Notes: generated by a model not told the origin, from the sequence alone. Positions 36,759 through 48,664 are shown, numbered from the stretch's first letter. The stretch: 64,000 bases of DNA from Lunularia cruciata (GCA_948567375.1 OX419757.1:70742001-70806000); one strand, 5' to 3'. Program-made: numbers and translations.

Positions 36759-37568
36759 ATCTCTAGAAGGCAAGATAATATTCGGCGTTCAATTCTACAT
36801 TAGGCAAAAGGAGGCTATGAGAGCTCACTTTGAAAGAACATTAGGAGAGGAGAGAGCTGAACTTATGTTAGAGCATCAAGATCCATTTGTATACCCTGTA
36901 GTTCATTATGATGTTTTTGAAGTGATTTTGTACATCTTGTACACATGAGAGGATTTGGAGAGATTGTGTGAGGTGGATTGCAGATTTTGGGGATTAAGGT
37001 GATTTTGAGCAAAATCTAAAGTTTGAGATCTGAACTTGAAATTTCTACACATGACATCTTGGGTTATCTTTTAGTAATCATACTTGAAATTATTGTGAGA
37101 GCTACTATGGGCACTGGGATAGAATTTTTGAAAATTGATAGGCTAAATTGCTCCCGTAACTACACGCTCTCTGGAAAATTTTACAGAGTCTGCCATTTCT
37201 TCAATTTTTAGTGAATGGTCCTACAAAAATTCCAAGAAAATGCAATGCCTTGTATCCTACTTGCTGCCACAAAAATTAGAGAGATATCATTCTCGCGTAG
37301 GGAGTTATGAGTTTTTGAAGTGAAAGGGGTGGTTTTCAGACCAAATCTGAAATATGTGTGCTGAATAGAAATGTGTCTAGGCCAAATGGCTCTATGAAAA
37401 GATTTGAAATTTTGCAGGGAGTGACACCCTAGAGTCTTGATCAAGTGTGAAAAATTTCAAAGGATTGTGACATACCAGTTGGGAGATTTGAGTGACATTG
37501 TGAGGAAGGGAAATTATGTAGAGTGGAGATCTCATGCATGAGGAGTTGGAGAGCAACAAAAAGCATGT

Positions 37569-38069
37569 TTGAGTATTAAGATTCATCTTGGGAACATGGA
37601 GGGTCATCAAGAGTGGAAATTGAGACTATGCAAGGTTCCCCAAGGTTTTGAGGTGATTGTTGGGGTGGATTTCAAGAAAAGAGAGTTTACAATAGAATTT
37701 GAAGAGAGTGTTGAGAGGATCCAAAAACCTACACCATTTGGAGGAAAGAGTGAGTCTAAGTGCTTTCTGTATGGGAAGAAGGGACATAAGGCAAGTTCAT
37801 GTCCATTGACCTCTAAGAGCAAGAGATTGAGGGAAAGGAGAGGCTTACTTGACTTGGGTTTGCATGTTGGACCTTCTTCACCAAGATTGGGAGGGAGAAG
37901 ATCTAAGACCAAGGAGTTGTGTGAGGTTTGTGGAGTTGAAGGACTTCCAAAAGGACATGAGTGTAGTGGAGTAAAATCACTTTTGGAGACTTTGGTGAAG
38001 GATCTTGGAGAGAGTCTTAGTACAGCTACAGAAATACTACCACCTTCATCAACTAGTTCTCAAGATTAG
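37569..38069 (+). CDS. Extra zinc-knuckle ORF upstream of gag (unit 1)
   Basis: Open for 166 codons between primer site and gag. It is almost residue-for-residue the same as the 157-codon frame at 48665-49138, which starts at the internal Met (MEGH). It has a basic/charged N-terminal half, a CCHC knuckle in which the second Cys is changed (CFLYGKKGHKASSC), a basic RLRERRG patch, a second Cys/His cluster (CEVCGVEG...GHEC) and an acidic/Ser-rich tail. Product unknown; nucleic-acid binding is a reasonable inference. Extra ORFs before gag are known in some Tat-lineage plant elements. Confidence 0.65.
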   Translation: MSIKIHLGNMEGHQEWKLRLCKVPQGFEVIVGVDFKKREFTIEFEESVERIQKPTPFGGKSESKCFLYGKKGHKASSCPLTSKSKRLRERRGLLDLGLHVGPSSPRLGGRRSKTKELCEVCGVEGLPKGHECSGVKSLLETLVKDLGESLSTATEILPPSSTSSQD

Positions 38070-38306
38070 TGATGGAGATAATCTTTCAACCTATGGATAA
38101 ACTATCCATGAGGGTTGATTAATATGCACTCTAGGATTTGATGTTGCTATAGAAATCTTGGAGTAACCTGAGCCTCTTGTGTTACCTAGGGTGGATTACT
38201 CTCAAAATGTGTTAGTCATGTACATACTCTATTAGTTATAGAGTGAGAGAAAAGAAAAGAAAAAAGAGAAAAAAATTGAGAGAAAGAAAGATAGTGAGGA
38301 GTTAAG

Positions 38307-38654
38307 ATGGGGAAACTTCCGGTTTTCTTTGGCAAGGATGGAGAAGATGTGGAGGCCTTTGTGAGAGACTTCAAGAGAGCTTGCATAGGAAACAATGAGA
38401 GGAGGAAGAATGAGTGGGCCTCATTATTACCAGATTTCTTTGAGGATGCAGCACTTATAAGGGAGTTTCATGAAGGTTTAGTGTGTGGAGGACACTTTGT
38501 AGGAAAGGTGATTGCTTTCAAGATTCTAGATGCAAGTTATCATTGGAGAGGAATTTTTAAGAATTGTCTTGATTATTGCAAAACTTGTCATGTTTGTCAA
38601 GCTTTGCTAGAAAGTCTACTTCCACTCCACCTCTTAGATCAATTCCATTGTTAG
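38307..38654 (+). pseudogene. Gag N-terminus fused in frame to integrase zinc region
   Basis: The 115-codon frame starts as gag (MGKLPVFFGKDGEDVEAF) and after FFEDAAL continues as the integrase HHCC region (REFHEGLVCGGHF...CKTCHVC). About 3.4 kb of gag-pol, compared with the copy at 49375, is missing. The junction has CTTA microhomology between the two parent sequences. It is a deletion product and probably not functional. Confidence 0.8.
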
Positions 38655-38926
38655 GACCTTTTGAGAAGTGAGGAATTGATTTTGTAGGTCCCCTCAATAG
38701 AACCCCAAAGAACAATTGGTATATTGTGGTAGTTATTGATTATCTTACCAAGTGGGTTGAAGCTTGACTATTGAGGGACAAGAATGAAGATGAGCTTGGT
38801 AGATTTCTTAATGAATGCATTATCACTAGGTTTGGATGCCCTTCGGAGTTAGTTTTTGATAGAGGAGGAGAGTTTACAAGAAGCATCACTACAATCATGG
38901 TACGACATTTCTCTATCACACATAGA
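38655..38926 (+). pseudogene. Integrase core remnant of unit 1
   Basis: Continues the integrase after a stop, including VEA..LRDKNEDELGRF and LVFDRGGEFTRS, then breaks into LTR sequence near 38927 where unit-1 integrase has been joined to the middle LTR. Confidence 0.75.
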
Positions 38927-39510
38927 GTAACTAGAGTTAGAGTTAGTCATAGCTAAGATAGAGGGGACCTTACTTTAGAGGAAGTGGAAAAGATGAGCAC
39001 TACTATTTTGGATTCTAGTGTGTTGACTTGGTATTATTCCTAGGTGTTTGGCTTTGAGGAAAGAGTTGAGAACTCTTGGGCCCACAAGCCTTTTTTTTTG
39101 GATTCTTCTATAGTCCAAGGGTAGCCCATGTGAAAGAATCCTTGACTTAGTGGTTGGGTCAAGATAAGATCACATGCTAGTGGAATATGCCCATGTGAAT
39201 GGATATTCCTTTCTACTTTTTGACTTTACTTGACTTTTAGTCTAGTAACTTGAGTTACTACGGTAATTAATAACTTTGGTACGTTACTATTTTATAAGAA
39301 TATAAACAAAGGGTGAGGAGGTAATCATCATCCTTTGATTTGCAACTAACTCTCTCTCATTGAGTTCTCTAGTGAGCAATGTCTTGAGTCTTGGAGTGTT
39401 AGCCTTGGAGGAGTATGATAGAGTTGGGGTTCCTTGCCTTTTTAGTCCATGGTGCGCTCCCATAATAGCCATCAGAGGTTCATCTTGAGTGAGAGACAAG
39501 CCGACTCATA
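38927..39510 (+). repeat. LTR-B, middle LTR, 5' truncated
   Basis: Lacks the first ~130 bp of the family consensus and ends CTCATA at 39510. It serves as 3' LTR of unit 1 and 5' LTR of unit 2, and is followed at 39515 by the primer-site remnant TGGTTCCATTGCCAGG. Confidence 0.8.
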
Positions 39511-40018
39511 TTTTTGGTTCCATTGCCAGGAAATCTCTAGAAGGCACGATAATGTTTCGTGTTTAATTCTAGATTAGGTAGAAGGAGGCTATGAGAGCTC
39601 ACTTGGAGATAACATTAGGAGAGGAAAGGGCTGAACTTATGTTAGACAACTAAGATACATTTGTTTACCCTATAGTTCATTATGATGTCTTTGAAGTGAT
39701 TTTGTACATCTTGTACACATGAGAGGATTTGGAGAGATTGTGTGAGGTGGATTGCAGATTTTGGGGATAAAGGTGATTTTGGGCAAAATCTCAAGTTTGA
39801 GATCTGGACTTCAAATCTCTACACATAATAGCTTGGGTTGTCTTTCATTTAGCACACTTGGAATTATTGTGAGAGCTATAATGTGCATTGGGCTAAATTT
39901 TTGAAAGTTGATAGGCTAAATTGCTCCCGTAATTGCATGCTCTCTGGAAAATTGTACAGAGTGCCTTTTCTTCAATTTTTAGTGGAATGTTCTAAAACTT
40001 TTCAAGAAATTCATTACA

Positions 40019-41143
40019 TTGTATCTACTTGTTGATACAAAAATTAGAGAGAGATCATTCTTGAGCAACAAGTTGAGACCCCAAATTAGAAGCAAGGTGA
40101 GATATGAGAAACCTTCTTCCAAGGTTGACGCTATCAAGATTGCAATTCGTATGGAGGAGAGTTTGGAAGGGGATGAGAGTGATTTGGTGGTGAAGGAGGT
40201 TGTGCATCCTCCTCAAAGCTACAAGTATGGTGGAATTTCTAATACTTTGGTGGCAAGGGTTGCACCACATGTAGTAGATGCTCTAGTTCTTGCACCTCCA
40301 CCAAAGGATCCACTTCAAACCATCATAGAACAACTTGCAGATCTCAAGATCAATGTGGTGCAACTATGGGAGAAGAGAGAGGTGGATCAGAATGTAGGGA
40401 GAGGGCCTAGGAGTTATGGAAACTATCCATATAGAGGAGGCCAACCAGCCAACAATTTCAATGATAGAAATTTTTTTGATTGTGGACGAAGAGACCATAT
40501 CCAAAGGAATTGCCCAAATTCCACTTACCATGGAGGAAGGGGTTATGAGGGAGCCAATAGAGGGAAAGAGGGAGGTAGTGAAACCCAAGTGGCTCCTAAT
40601 CCAAACAAAGGTAAGGTGATGGCATCCATAGATGTGGTTGAGACCAAGTATGAGACGGGAGAGTGCTCAAACTCCAAGGGTCTTAATTTGGAGCTTTTGG
40701 CACAAGAGAAGACGAGAGCTCATTTTGCAGAGGATGTTCACTCTTCTCAAGGATTTAGTCCAAGCAAGGATACTCCTATGTCTACTAGGAGAACTCGCAC
40801 CTCAACACCATCAACAACAAAGACTCCAAGGAAGAAGTTGAGGATGGAGGATTTCTTGATTTCAAAACAACAATGGAACTACAATATGTTGGAGGATGTT
40901 GGTAGTCACAAGGCTAACATTGCAGTGGGCCAATTGATTGCTTTGAACCCTACCTTGAGAAAGGAGCTTAGAGGTGGTTTGAGTTCTACAAGGAGCAAGA
41001 GGAAGAAGAAGGCAAAAGCTCCAGTATCAATGGGGGTGGTGGATGCCAAGCCAGCATCATGGGATGCTTGTGAATATGCCTCCAAGATTGATGTGAGAGT
41101 GAATGGTCACAACATCAAGGATGCATTGGTTGATGGAGGATAA
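40019..41143 (+). pseudogene. Gag C-terminal two thirds and protease start (unit 2)
   Basis: The open stretch of 374 codons begins with leader sequence joined to gag at LRPQIRSKVRYEKPSSK; the gag N-terminus is deleted. A knuckle remnant FFDCGRRDHIQRNC has its first Cys replaced by Phe. The frame ends at a stop inside the protease motif (VDGG*AVN; the sister copy reads VDGGSAVN). Basic stretches follow the knuckle. Confidence 0.8.
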
Positions 41144-44100
41144 GCAGTGAATGCCATATCAAAAAGGTTGATGAAGAAGTTGGGTATGATACCCTCAAGA
41201 CCTTCAACATTTGTGGTGAGCATGGCAAACAAGCAACAAGTTTGACCAGTAGGGGTGATGGATAAGGTGGTAGTTTTAGTTATGAGAGTTCAAAATCTCA
41301 TGACTTTTCAAGTCTTGAAGGATTCAAGCTATGACTTACTTCTTGGGAGGCCATGGTTGAAAGCAGCACGCACAATGGATAGATGGCACAAAGGGTACTT
41401 GAGGATTGGGCCATCAAATTGTACAGTCATAGTTCTTGTGACTTACACCACCAACACTTCACATTGAGATACACCATCTCCTGATTATTGGGAATCAGAT
41501 TTTGAAGAAGGAGCTTCAGGTGTGGACACAAGCATGGAGGAGGAGACTTCCACAGAGGAGGATGAATCTAAATTGGATTCAGATGTGTATCCCTTGTGTG
41601 CTATGGATTTTTCACCTAAGCTAGAGGTTCTGAAGGACCCAAATAAATCACCATTGACACTTGAGGAGGTAGAGAGAAGGTTACATCAAGTATGGCCCAA
41701 ATGTTACCAAGGAGGAGAAGGTGAGATTCGAGGAGATTTTCCGCAAGTTCATCCATGTGTTTGCTTTTAGTTACAAGGATTTGAAGGAAGTCACCTTGGA
41801 GGAGCACAAGATAGAGGTGGAGTAACATGCAAGACCAATCCACCAAAAGCAATGTTGCAATAGCCCACCAATATCTTTGGTTGTGAAGGAGGAGATTGAT
41901 CATCTCAAGGAGGCCGGATTTATCTTTGAGATGGAGAATTTAGAATGGGTGTCTCCAATTGTCATTGTGAAGAAAAAGAATGGCAAGCTTCGGGTATGTG
42001 TGGATTACAAGAAGCTCAATGCTATTACCAAGAATGACTACTACCCATTTCCATTCAATGATGAGATCTTGGAGGAGGTTGCAAGTCATGAGAGGTACAC
42101 TTTTAGAGATGGTTATAGTAGATATAACCAAATCAAGATTGCACCAGAGCATCAACAACTCACCACATTCACCACACCTTGGGGAACTAACGCTTTCAAG
42201 GTCATGCCTTTTGGGCTTTGCAATGCTCTCGCCTCATTCCAACGGTTCATGAACAAGGTATTTGAACCTTTCATTGGGAAATTTGTGGGAGACTTCATTG
42301 ATGACTTTTGTGTCTATGGGAGCAAAGAGGAGCACTTTGAGCACCTAATCAAGGTCTTGCAATGCTTGGATGCGGCAAATGCATCACTCAACCCAGAGAA
42401 GTGCATTTTTGGATGTGAAGAAGGTCTTCTTGTGGGGCACATCATCTCCAAGGATGGAATAGCAATTGATCCTCAGAAGGTGAGGGAAATCTTAGACCTT
42501 CCATTCCCTTCAAGCTTGACAAAGTTACACCAATTCAAGGGGATGGTTGGATACTATAGGAGGTTCATCTTCTCATTTTCCAACAAGGCTTATGCATTGA
42601 CCATCTACATGAAGAAGGGTGTAGATTACATGGTGATTTTGGAAGACAAGGAGGCTCTAAAAGCTTTTGAGGAGCTCAAGCAATCCCTTGTTGTAGCTCC
42701 AATTCTTGCTAAACCTGATTGGAGTAAGCCTTTCATCCTCTACATTGATGCTTCTAATGTAGATATAGGATGTCCTCTTAGTCAATTAGACCAAGATGGG
42801 CATGATCATCCAATAGCTTATGCTAGTAGGCAGATGGTTTCAACAAAAAATAACTACTTTGTCACAAAGAGAGAAGAGTTGGCAGTGATCTTTGGTCTCA
42901 AGAAGTTTAGACACTATTTGATTGGAGGAAAAGCCACCATTGTCACAAATCACAAGGCTTTGAAGTACATCTTCAACAAGCCTAATGTGAAGGGAAACTA
43001 GCAAGGTGGATAATACTCTTGTCTGAGTATGACTACACCATTGAGGATAGGCCAAGAAAGAAACATGCAAATGCTGATTTGTTATCTACAGCCTATGATC
43101 ATGATGGAGATGAGCCAATGGATGATTCCTTCCCGGATGAGAAGCTCATGACAATCTCAATCAATCAAGAGGTTCCAATGGAGTACAAGGAGATAATGGA
43201 TTTTGTGACAAGAGGTAACTACCCAAAAATGATGCATGCTAGGGAGAGGAAGACCCTTGCAACAAGATCTAGACCTTACTCAATGGTGGAGGATATTCTT
43301 TTTCACCAAGGAGCAAATGGTCTACTTCAAAGAGCAGTGAGTAAGGAAGAATCTATCCTACTTATAAAGGAGTTTCATGAAGGTTTAGTGTGTGGAGGAC
43401 ACTTTGCAAGAAAGGTGATTGCTTTCAAGATTCTAGATGCAAGTTACCATTGGAGAGGGATTTTCAAGGATTGTCTTGATTATTGCAAAACTGTCATGTT
43501 TGTCAAGCTTTTATTAGAAATTCTATTTCCACACCACCACTTAGATCAATTCTATTGTTAGGACCTTTTGAGAAGTGAGGAATTGATTTTGTAGGTCCTC
43601 TCAATAGAACCCCAAGGAATAATTGGTATATTGTGGTAGTTAGTGATTATCTTACCAAGTTGGTTGAAGCTAGCCCATTGAGGGACAAGAATGAAGATCA
43701 ACTTGGTAGATTTCTTAATGAATGCATTATCACTAGGTTTGGATGCCCTTCGGAGTTAGTTTTTGATAGAGGAGGAGAGTTTATAGGAAGCATCACCACA
43801 GCCATGCTATGAAATTTCTCTATCACATATAGAGTAACTACATCTTATAAGTCAAATTTTAATGGCTTGGTACAAAGAACCAATCAGACCTTGTGCATGA
43901 TGTTGGCCAAAGATGTAGAAATGGAGGGGGCTAAACATCATTGGGACAAGAGGATTCATGCAGTTTTGTGGGAGTATAGGACAACCTTGCAGACTTCCAC
44001 CATATATTCTCCATTTCAATTGGTATATGGTATTGAGTCTACCTTACCTATTCACTTTGATCTTCCTACCTTCCAAAGCATTCATAGGAGATTGAAGAAA

Positions 44101-44438
44101 GCACAAGGAGGTGATGTAGAGAAGTCAAGGAAGGATCAACTCATAGAATTGGAAGAGGCAAGAGCAATTGCTATGGTTCGAGTGGAGCAAGCCCAAAGGA
44201 GAGCTATGACAAGAGGTAAGGCAAGAAGAAGGTAGAGCCTTTCAAAGAAGGTGATTGGATAATGTTGTTTGATTCCATTCGATTCAAGAGAGTGCAAAAG
44301 AAGTTGTTACCTAAGTACTTTGGACCTTTCATAGTGGAGATGGTGTGGTGCAATTACACCTATGATCTCAAGGAGTTGGGAGGAAGACACTTTGATAGGA
44401 TTAACCATGATAAGTTGGAGATGTATCATAGAAGGTAG
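41144..44438 (+). pseudogene. Family-B pol: protease, RT, RNase H, integrase (unit 2)
   Basis: After a protease remnant (DLLLGRPWLKAA), the stretch 41877-43001 is open for 374 codons. It contains RT with VCVDYKKLNAI, MPFGLCNA and the catalytic FIDDFCVYG box, then RNase H from FILYIDASN to NHKALKYIF. Integrase follows with an HHCC region near 43.4 kb, DRGGEF near 43.77 kb, and a GPF module (KYFGPFIVE) near 44.33 kb. There is no chromodomain; the frame ends YHRR-stop. The RT box resembles the non-chromovirus (Athila/Tat-like) branch. Frameshifts and several stops make it a pseudogene, though long stretches are still open. Confidence 0.85.
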
Positions 44439-44486
44439 AAAGACCTTCACTTTGAGGACAAAGTGAAACCTTAGTCCGGGGGTTAA

Positions 44487-45175
44487 TGTAACACCACCGT
44501 TTGTGCATGTGTGTGGTATTGTGATATTTAGCTTGGTATTACAAGTACTTGAGAGATTATTTACATAGAGATAAAGGATGGATCTACATTAGTCATGATT
44601 AGCTAAAGTTAATCATAGCTAAGATAGAGGGGACCTTACTTTAGAGGAAGTAGAAAAGATGAGCACCACTATTTTGGATTCTAGTGTGTTGACTTGGTAT
44701 TATTCTTAGGTGTTTAGCTTTGAGGAAAGAGTTGAGAACTCTTGGGCCCGCAAGCCTTTTTTTTGGATTCTTCTATAGTCCAAGGATAGTCCATGTGAAA
44801 GAATCCTTGACTTAGTGGTTGGGTCAAGATAAGATCACATGCTAGTGGAATATGCCCATGTAAATGGATATTCCTTTCTACTTTTTGACTTTACTTGACT
44901 TTTAGTATAGTAACTTGAGTTACTATGGTAATTAGTAACTTTGTTGTGTAACTATTTTACAAGTATATAAACAAGGGGTGAGGAGGTACTCATCATCCTT
45001 TGATTTGCAACTAACTCTCTCTCATTGAGTTCTCTAGTGAGCAATGTCTTGAGTCTTGGAGTGTTAGCCTTGGAGGAGTATGATGGAGTTGGGGTTCCTT
45101 GCCTTCTTAGTCCATGGCGCGCAACCATAATAGCCATCAGAGGTTCTTCTTGAGTGAGAGACAGACCGGCTCACA
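44487..45175 (+). repeat. LTR-B, 3' LTR of unit 2
   Basis: Starts TGTAACACC after the purine-rich CCGGGGGTTAA and ends GGCTCACA; 689 bp. TATA box near 44962. Confidence 0.85.
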
Positions 45176-45656
45176 ATACGACTTGTATAGCTCTGATATC
45201 TTATGTATGGTAGGGCAGATTTCTCATATAGACTCTATTGGGGCTTAGCCTCATGTTACCTCTTTTGTCTCTCCCTTGTATGGTTTGATGTGGTCTTCCC
45301 ATCCTTCATTTTTCCTACACGGTCACCTTTAGACTCTCCCATCCAAATCTGTTTTTGGATCTTGCAAAGTAAGCTTCTCTTCCTCTACTCCTCTCTTACT
45401 TTTGGATTCATCCTCCTCTAAAGAAATGTCTACCTGACAATTTTTCCTCACCTTCTTTGCAGATTTTTGAGATTTTATTGATGCTAATATCTTCTTCTTC
45501 ACCATTGCAACCCCAACCTCCCTTACCTCTACAAATTTCCTAGACTTTGAAAATTCCTCATCCGTATCTTCATGTGTTTGGGTAGAAGCTCTTCCTCTTG
45601 GTTGGGATGTGAAATTGCCCTCCAAGTGGAAGTAGCTCGGAATTTTCTTTTCTCCT
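45176..45656 (-). mobile_element. Old minus-strand element J, left part
   Basis: A minus-strand open stretch with charged text (KFVEVREVGVAMVKKK, SIKSQKSAKKVRKN, SLEEDESKSKRG) lies directly left of a solo LTR-A and appears to continue on its right (YLVPFATHFYMRLILLSKE near 46.3 kb). Gag-like by composition, but no domain is certain. Confidence 0.4.
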
Positions 45657-46246
45657 TGTAATGTTTCAAGGACAAGAGAAACTTCAAGAGAACACAAGAG
45701 AAACACTAAATTTCATTCATCAATACAATGATGCTCCAAGAGAGCACCTTGTCTTTATTATATAACAAAGAGAATCCACTCAAAGGGAGTTACCCTTGAT
45801 CAAATATATGTATTGGTGACATGTTAGCAAGCTCCACTCTCAGATTAGCTGCATGGATTGGTGGCATGTCAATCCTTGTCCTATTTAGTTGGTCAAACAA
45901 GTCTGACCAAATGGAATCTTTGGAGAATATTCTTATAAAAAGCTCATAATAGCATGGGTGAGGTACAATTGGAAAGCTCTCAATGAGACAGACAAGGGGG
46001 AGAAGGCAATGTATATTCACTTAGTGGGAGAGAAATTGTCCATTTTTTGACACCTTATTCATTCATTTAGACCTCCAAAATTAGCTCAAAAGTTTTTAGG
46101 GTATTTTTGACCTTGCCCTTTTACCGGAAGTACTCTTTTGGTGACACCTTTATTTGATCTATTTAGACCATTATATGTAACATCTCTAAAGATATTACCA
46201 AGCCAATTTCCACCTCTAGATAATTTGTTTAGCTAATGGTATTACA
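45657..46246 (-). repeat. Solo LTR-A, 590 bp, TSD CTCCT/CTACT
   Basis: TGTAAT...ATTACA, aligned throughout with the copies at 1373 and 11330. The flanking 5-mers differ at one position. It interrupts element J. Confidence 0.8.
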
Positions 46247-46615
46247 CTACTCCTTGCTCAATAAAATGAGCCTCATGTAGAAATGTGTGGCAAAGGGGAC
46301 CAAGTAAGTTGCTCCACCATCTTTTTCTATCTCCTTTATCATCTCGTATGCTTGCAAGTAAAACATATTTGCCCAATTAACTACCTCTCCATGATAACAT
46401 GCTCAAAGAAAATAGCTTAGTTGATGGTAAGTTAAGTTTTTCTGTTTGGTTTTAATAACTTCATAAGTGCTTCTACAACCACCTTTTGGGCTAGATTCTT
46501 GTAATTGGTGACCTTCTACTGCTATTGATGGATTTATTCTTATTAAAAAACTTGGTTATCTTCTTGTTTACTTCTTCACCTACATCATCAAATTTGGTAT
46601 CAAGGGTGATACTTC
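46247..46615 (-). mobile_element. Old minus-strand element J, right part
   Basis: Minus-strand text REMIKEIEKDGGATYLVPF-type continues the coding remnant seen left of the LTR-A. Decayed, family uncertain. Confidence 0.35.
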
Positions 46616-47111
46616 CAATGATAGTTGCATCTAATCCAAGCATATTCTTTTAGTGCTCTTCAGTCCACTTGTAGGAGTTCTCCCAAAGATCCCTTGGTGC
46701 TTTCTCCTTTGTACTTAGTATTTCTTGCACAATTGCAAGCAAACTAAGCTCCTAATTCATGAGAAAAAAGGTCAGGTGTTTGTAAAAAGGATGACTATCT
46801 CCAAAGAATGTATAACTACAAACAATGTAAGGTGGTTATGCACTCTTCTAGTTGATCAATGAAATTTCTGAAATTACTTGGTAGGCACTCAATTATATAG
46901 CCAATATTTTTTAACCATTTGTTCTTAGTGGTTATGTAGACATTTTTTGCACATGAGAACTCTTTGGGGGGCACCAATGGTCATTGGTGCCCCCCAAAGA
47001 GTGACAGTTCTTTGCCTAGGTGGCCATTGTATTCAAATAAGCATATGGTCTTTGTTCCCACAGATCTTTGGCTCCAAAGAATCCTTGTACTTGGTTTCTT
47101 TGCCTCTGACC
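46616..47111 (-). repeat. Dispersed repeat C, copy 2, left segment
   Basis: Aligns with the left ~500 bp of 31131-31860. The alignment stops at CCTCTGACC and resumes at 54670 (GACCTTCCTTTGGAC), showing that the family-B element was inserted here. Contains a perfect 21-bp hairpin at 46959-47002. Confidence 0.75.
46959..47002. repeat. Perfect 21-bp inverted repeat with a 2-bp loop
   Basis: Arms 46959-46979 and 46982-47002 are exact reverse complements around a central GT; the core is GGGGGGCACCAATG. The matching place in copy 1 (near 31517-31535, CCAATGGTCCTTGG) keeps only the centre, so the hairpin either decayed there or was extended here. Confidence 0.9.
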
Positions 47112-47805
47112 TGTAACACCCATTTGTGCATGTGTGTGGTATTGTGATATTTAGCTTGGTATTACAAGTACTTAAGAGATATTATATATATAGAGAGATA
47201 AAGGATGGTTCTATATTAGTCATGGTTAGATAAATTTATTCATAGCTAAGATAGAGGGGATCTTACTTTAGAGGAAGTAGAAAAGATGAGCACCACTATT
47301 TTGGATTTTAGTGTGTTGACTTGGTATTATTCTTAGGTGTTTGGCTTTGAGGAAAGAGTTGAGAACTCTTGGGCCCGCAAGTCTTTTTGTTTTGGATTCT
47401 TCTTTAGTCCAAGGATAGCCCATGTGAAGGAATCCTTGACTTAGTGGTTGGGTCAAGATAGGACCACATGCTTAGGGGAATATGCCCATGTGAATGGATA
47501 TTCCTTTCTACTTTTTGACTTTACTTGACTTTTAGTCTAGTAACTTGAGTTACTACGGTAATTAGTAACTTTGGTACATAACTATTTCACAAGTATATAA
47601 ACAAGGGGTGAGGAGGTACTCATCATCCTTTCATTTGCAACTATCTCTCTCTCATTGAGTTCTCTAGTGAGCAATGTCTTGAGTCTTGGAGTGTTAGCCT
47701 TGGAGGAGTATGATGGATTTGGGGTTCTTTGCCTTCTTAATCGAGGGTGCGCTACCATAATAGCCACTAGAGGTTCATCCTGAGTGAGAGACAGGCTGGC
47801 TCACA
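47112..47805 (+). repeat. LTR-B, 5' LTR (694 bp)
   Basis: TGTAACACCC...GGCTCACA. Shares subfamily marks with its partner and with the solo copy at 62031 (GAAGGAATCC, AGGGGAATATGCCC) that differ from the composite copy. TATATAAAC near 47593. Confidence 0.9.
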
Positions 47806-47809
47806 TTTT

Positions 47810-47827
47810 TGGTTTTGTTGTCGGGAC
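47810..47827 (+). promoter_or_regulatory. Primer binding site, tRNA-Glu type, decayed
   Basis: TGGTTTTGTTGTCGGGAC differs from the tRNA-Glu complement mainly by three C-to-T changes, the pattern expected from deamination of methylated DNA. Confidence 0.6.
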
Positions 47828-48664
47828 CTCTCTAGAAAGTAAGATAATGTTCCGTGTTCAATTCTACATTAGGCAGAAGGAGGCTATGAGAGCTCACTTG
47901 GAGAGAACATTACGAGAGGAGAGGGCTTAACTTATGTTAGTGAACCAAGATCTATTTGTATACCCTGTAGTTCATTATGATGTTTTTGAGGTGATTTTGT
48001 ATATCTTGTACACATGAGAGGAATTGGAGAGATTGTGTGAGGTGGATTGCAGATTTTGGGGATTAAGGTGATTTTGGGCAAAATCTCAAGTTTGAGATCT
48101 GGACTTGAAATTTCTACATATGATAGCTTGGGTTATCTTTCAGTTAGCACACTTAAAATTATTGTGAGAGCTACTATGCACATTGGGCTAGAAATTTTGA
48201 AAATTGATAGGGTAAAGTGCTCCCGCAATTGCATGCTCTCTGGAAAATTGTACAGAGTCTTCCATTTCTTCAATGTTAAGTGAATTGTCCTGAAAAGTTT
48301 TAAAAAAATTTAGTGCATTGTACCCTACCTGCTGCCACAAAAATTAGAGAGAGATCATTCTTGTGCAGGGAGTTATGAGTTGTTGAAGTGAGGGGGATGG
48401 TTTTCAGACCAAATCTGAAATATGTGTGTTGAATAGAAATGTGTCTAGGCCAAATGGCTTGATGAAAAGATCTGAAATTTTGCAAGCAGGAACGCCATAG
48501 AGTTGTGATCAAGTGTGCAAAATTTCAGAGGACTGTGACATACTGGTTGGGAGATTTGAGTGACATTGTGAGGAAGGGTCAATTCTATAGAGTGGAGATC
48601 TCATGCATGAGGAATTTGAGATCAACAAAAAGCATGTTTGAGTGTTTAGATTTATCTTGGGAAC

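Larger units (their letters stand above)
36039..45175 (+). mobile_element. Composite family-B Ty3/gypsy array: LTR-internal-LTR-internal-LTR
   Basis: Three family-B LTRs (36039-36736, about 38927-39510, 44487-45175) alternate with two internal regions, each preceded by the same tRNA-Glu-type primer site. Unit 1 keeps the leader, the extra zinc-knuckle ORF and the gag start, then jumps into integrase. Unit 2 lacks the extra ORF and the gag N-terminus but keeps the rest of gag, protease, RT, RNase H and integrase. The outer flanks (GATC before, ATAC after) are not a duplication, so this is not a single simple insertion. Ectopic or unequal recombination between neighbouring copies sharing an LTR explains it best (inference). 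Confidence 0.85.

Noticed and set aside
43867-44235. 122-codon ORF as a separate gene
   Set aside because: It is the C-terminal part of family-B integrase after a frameshift, already covered by the pol pseudogene.
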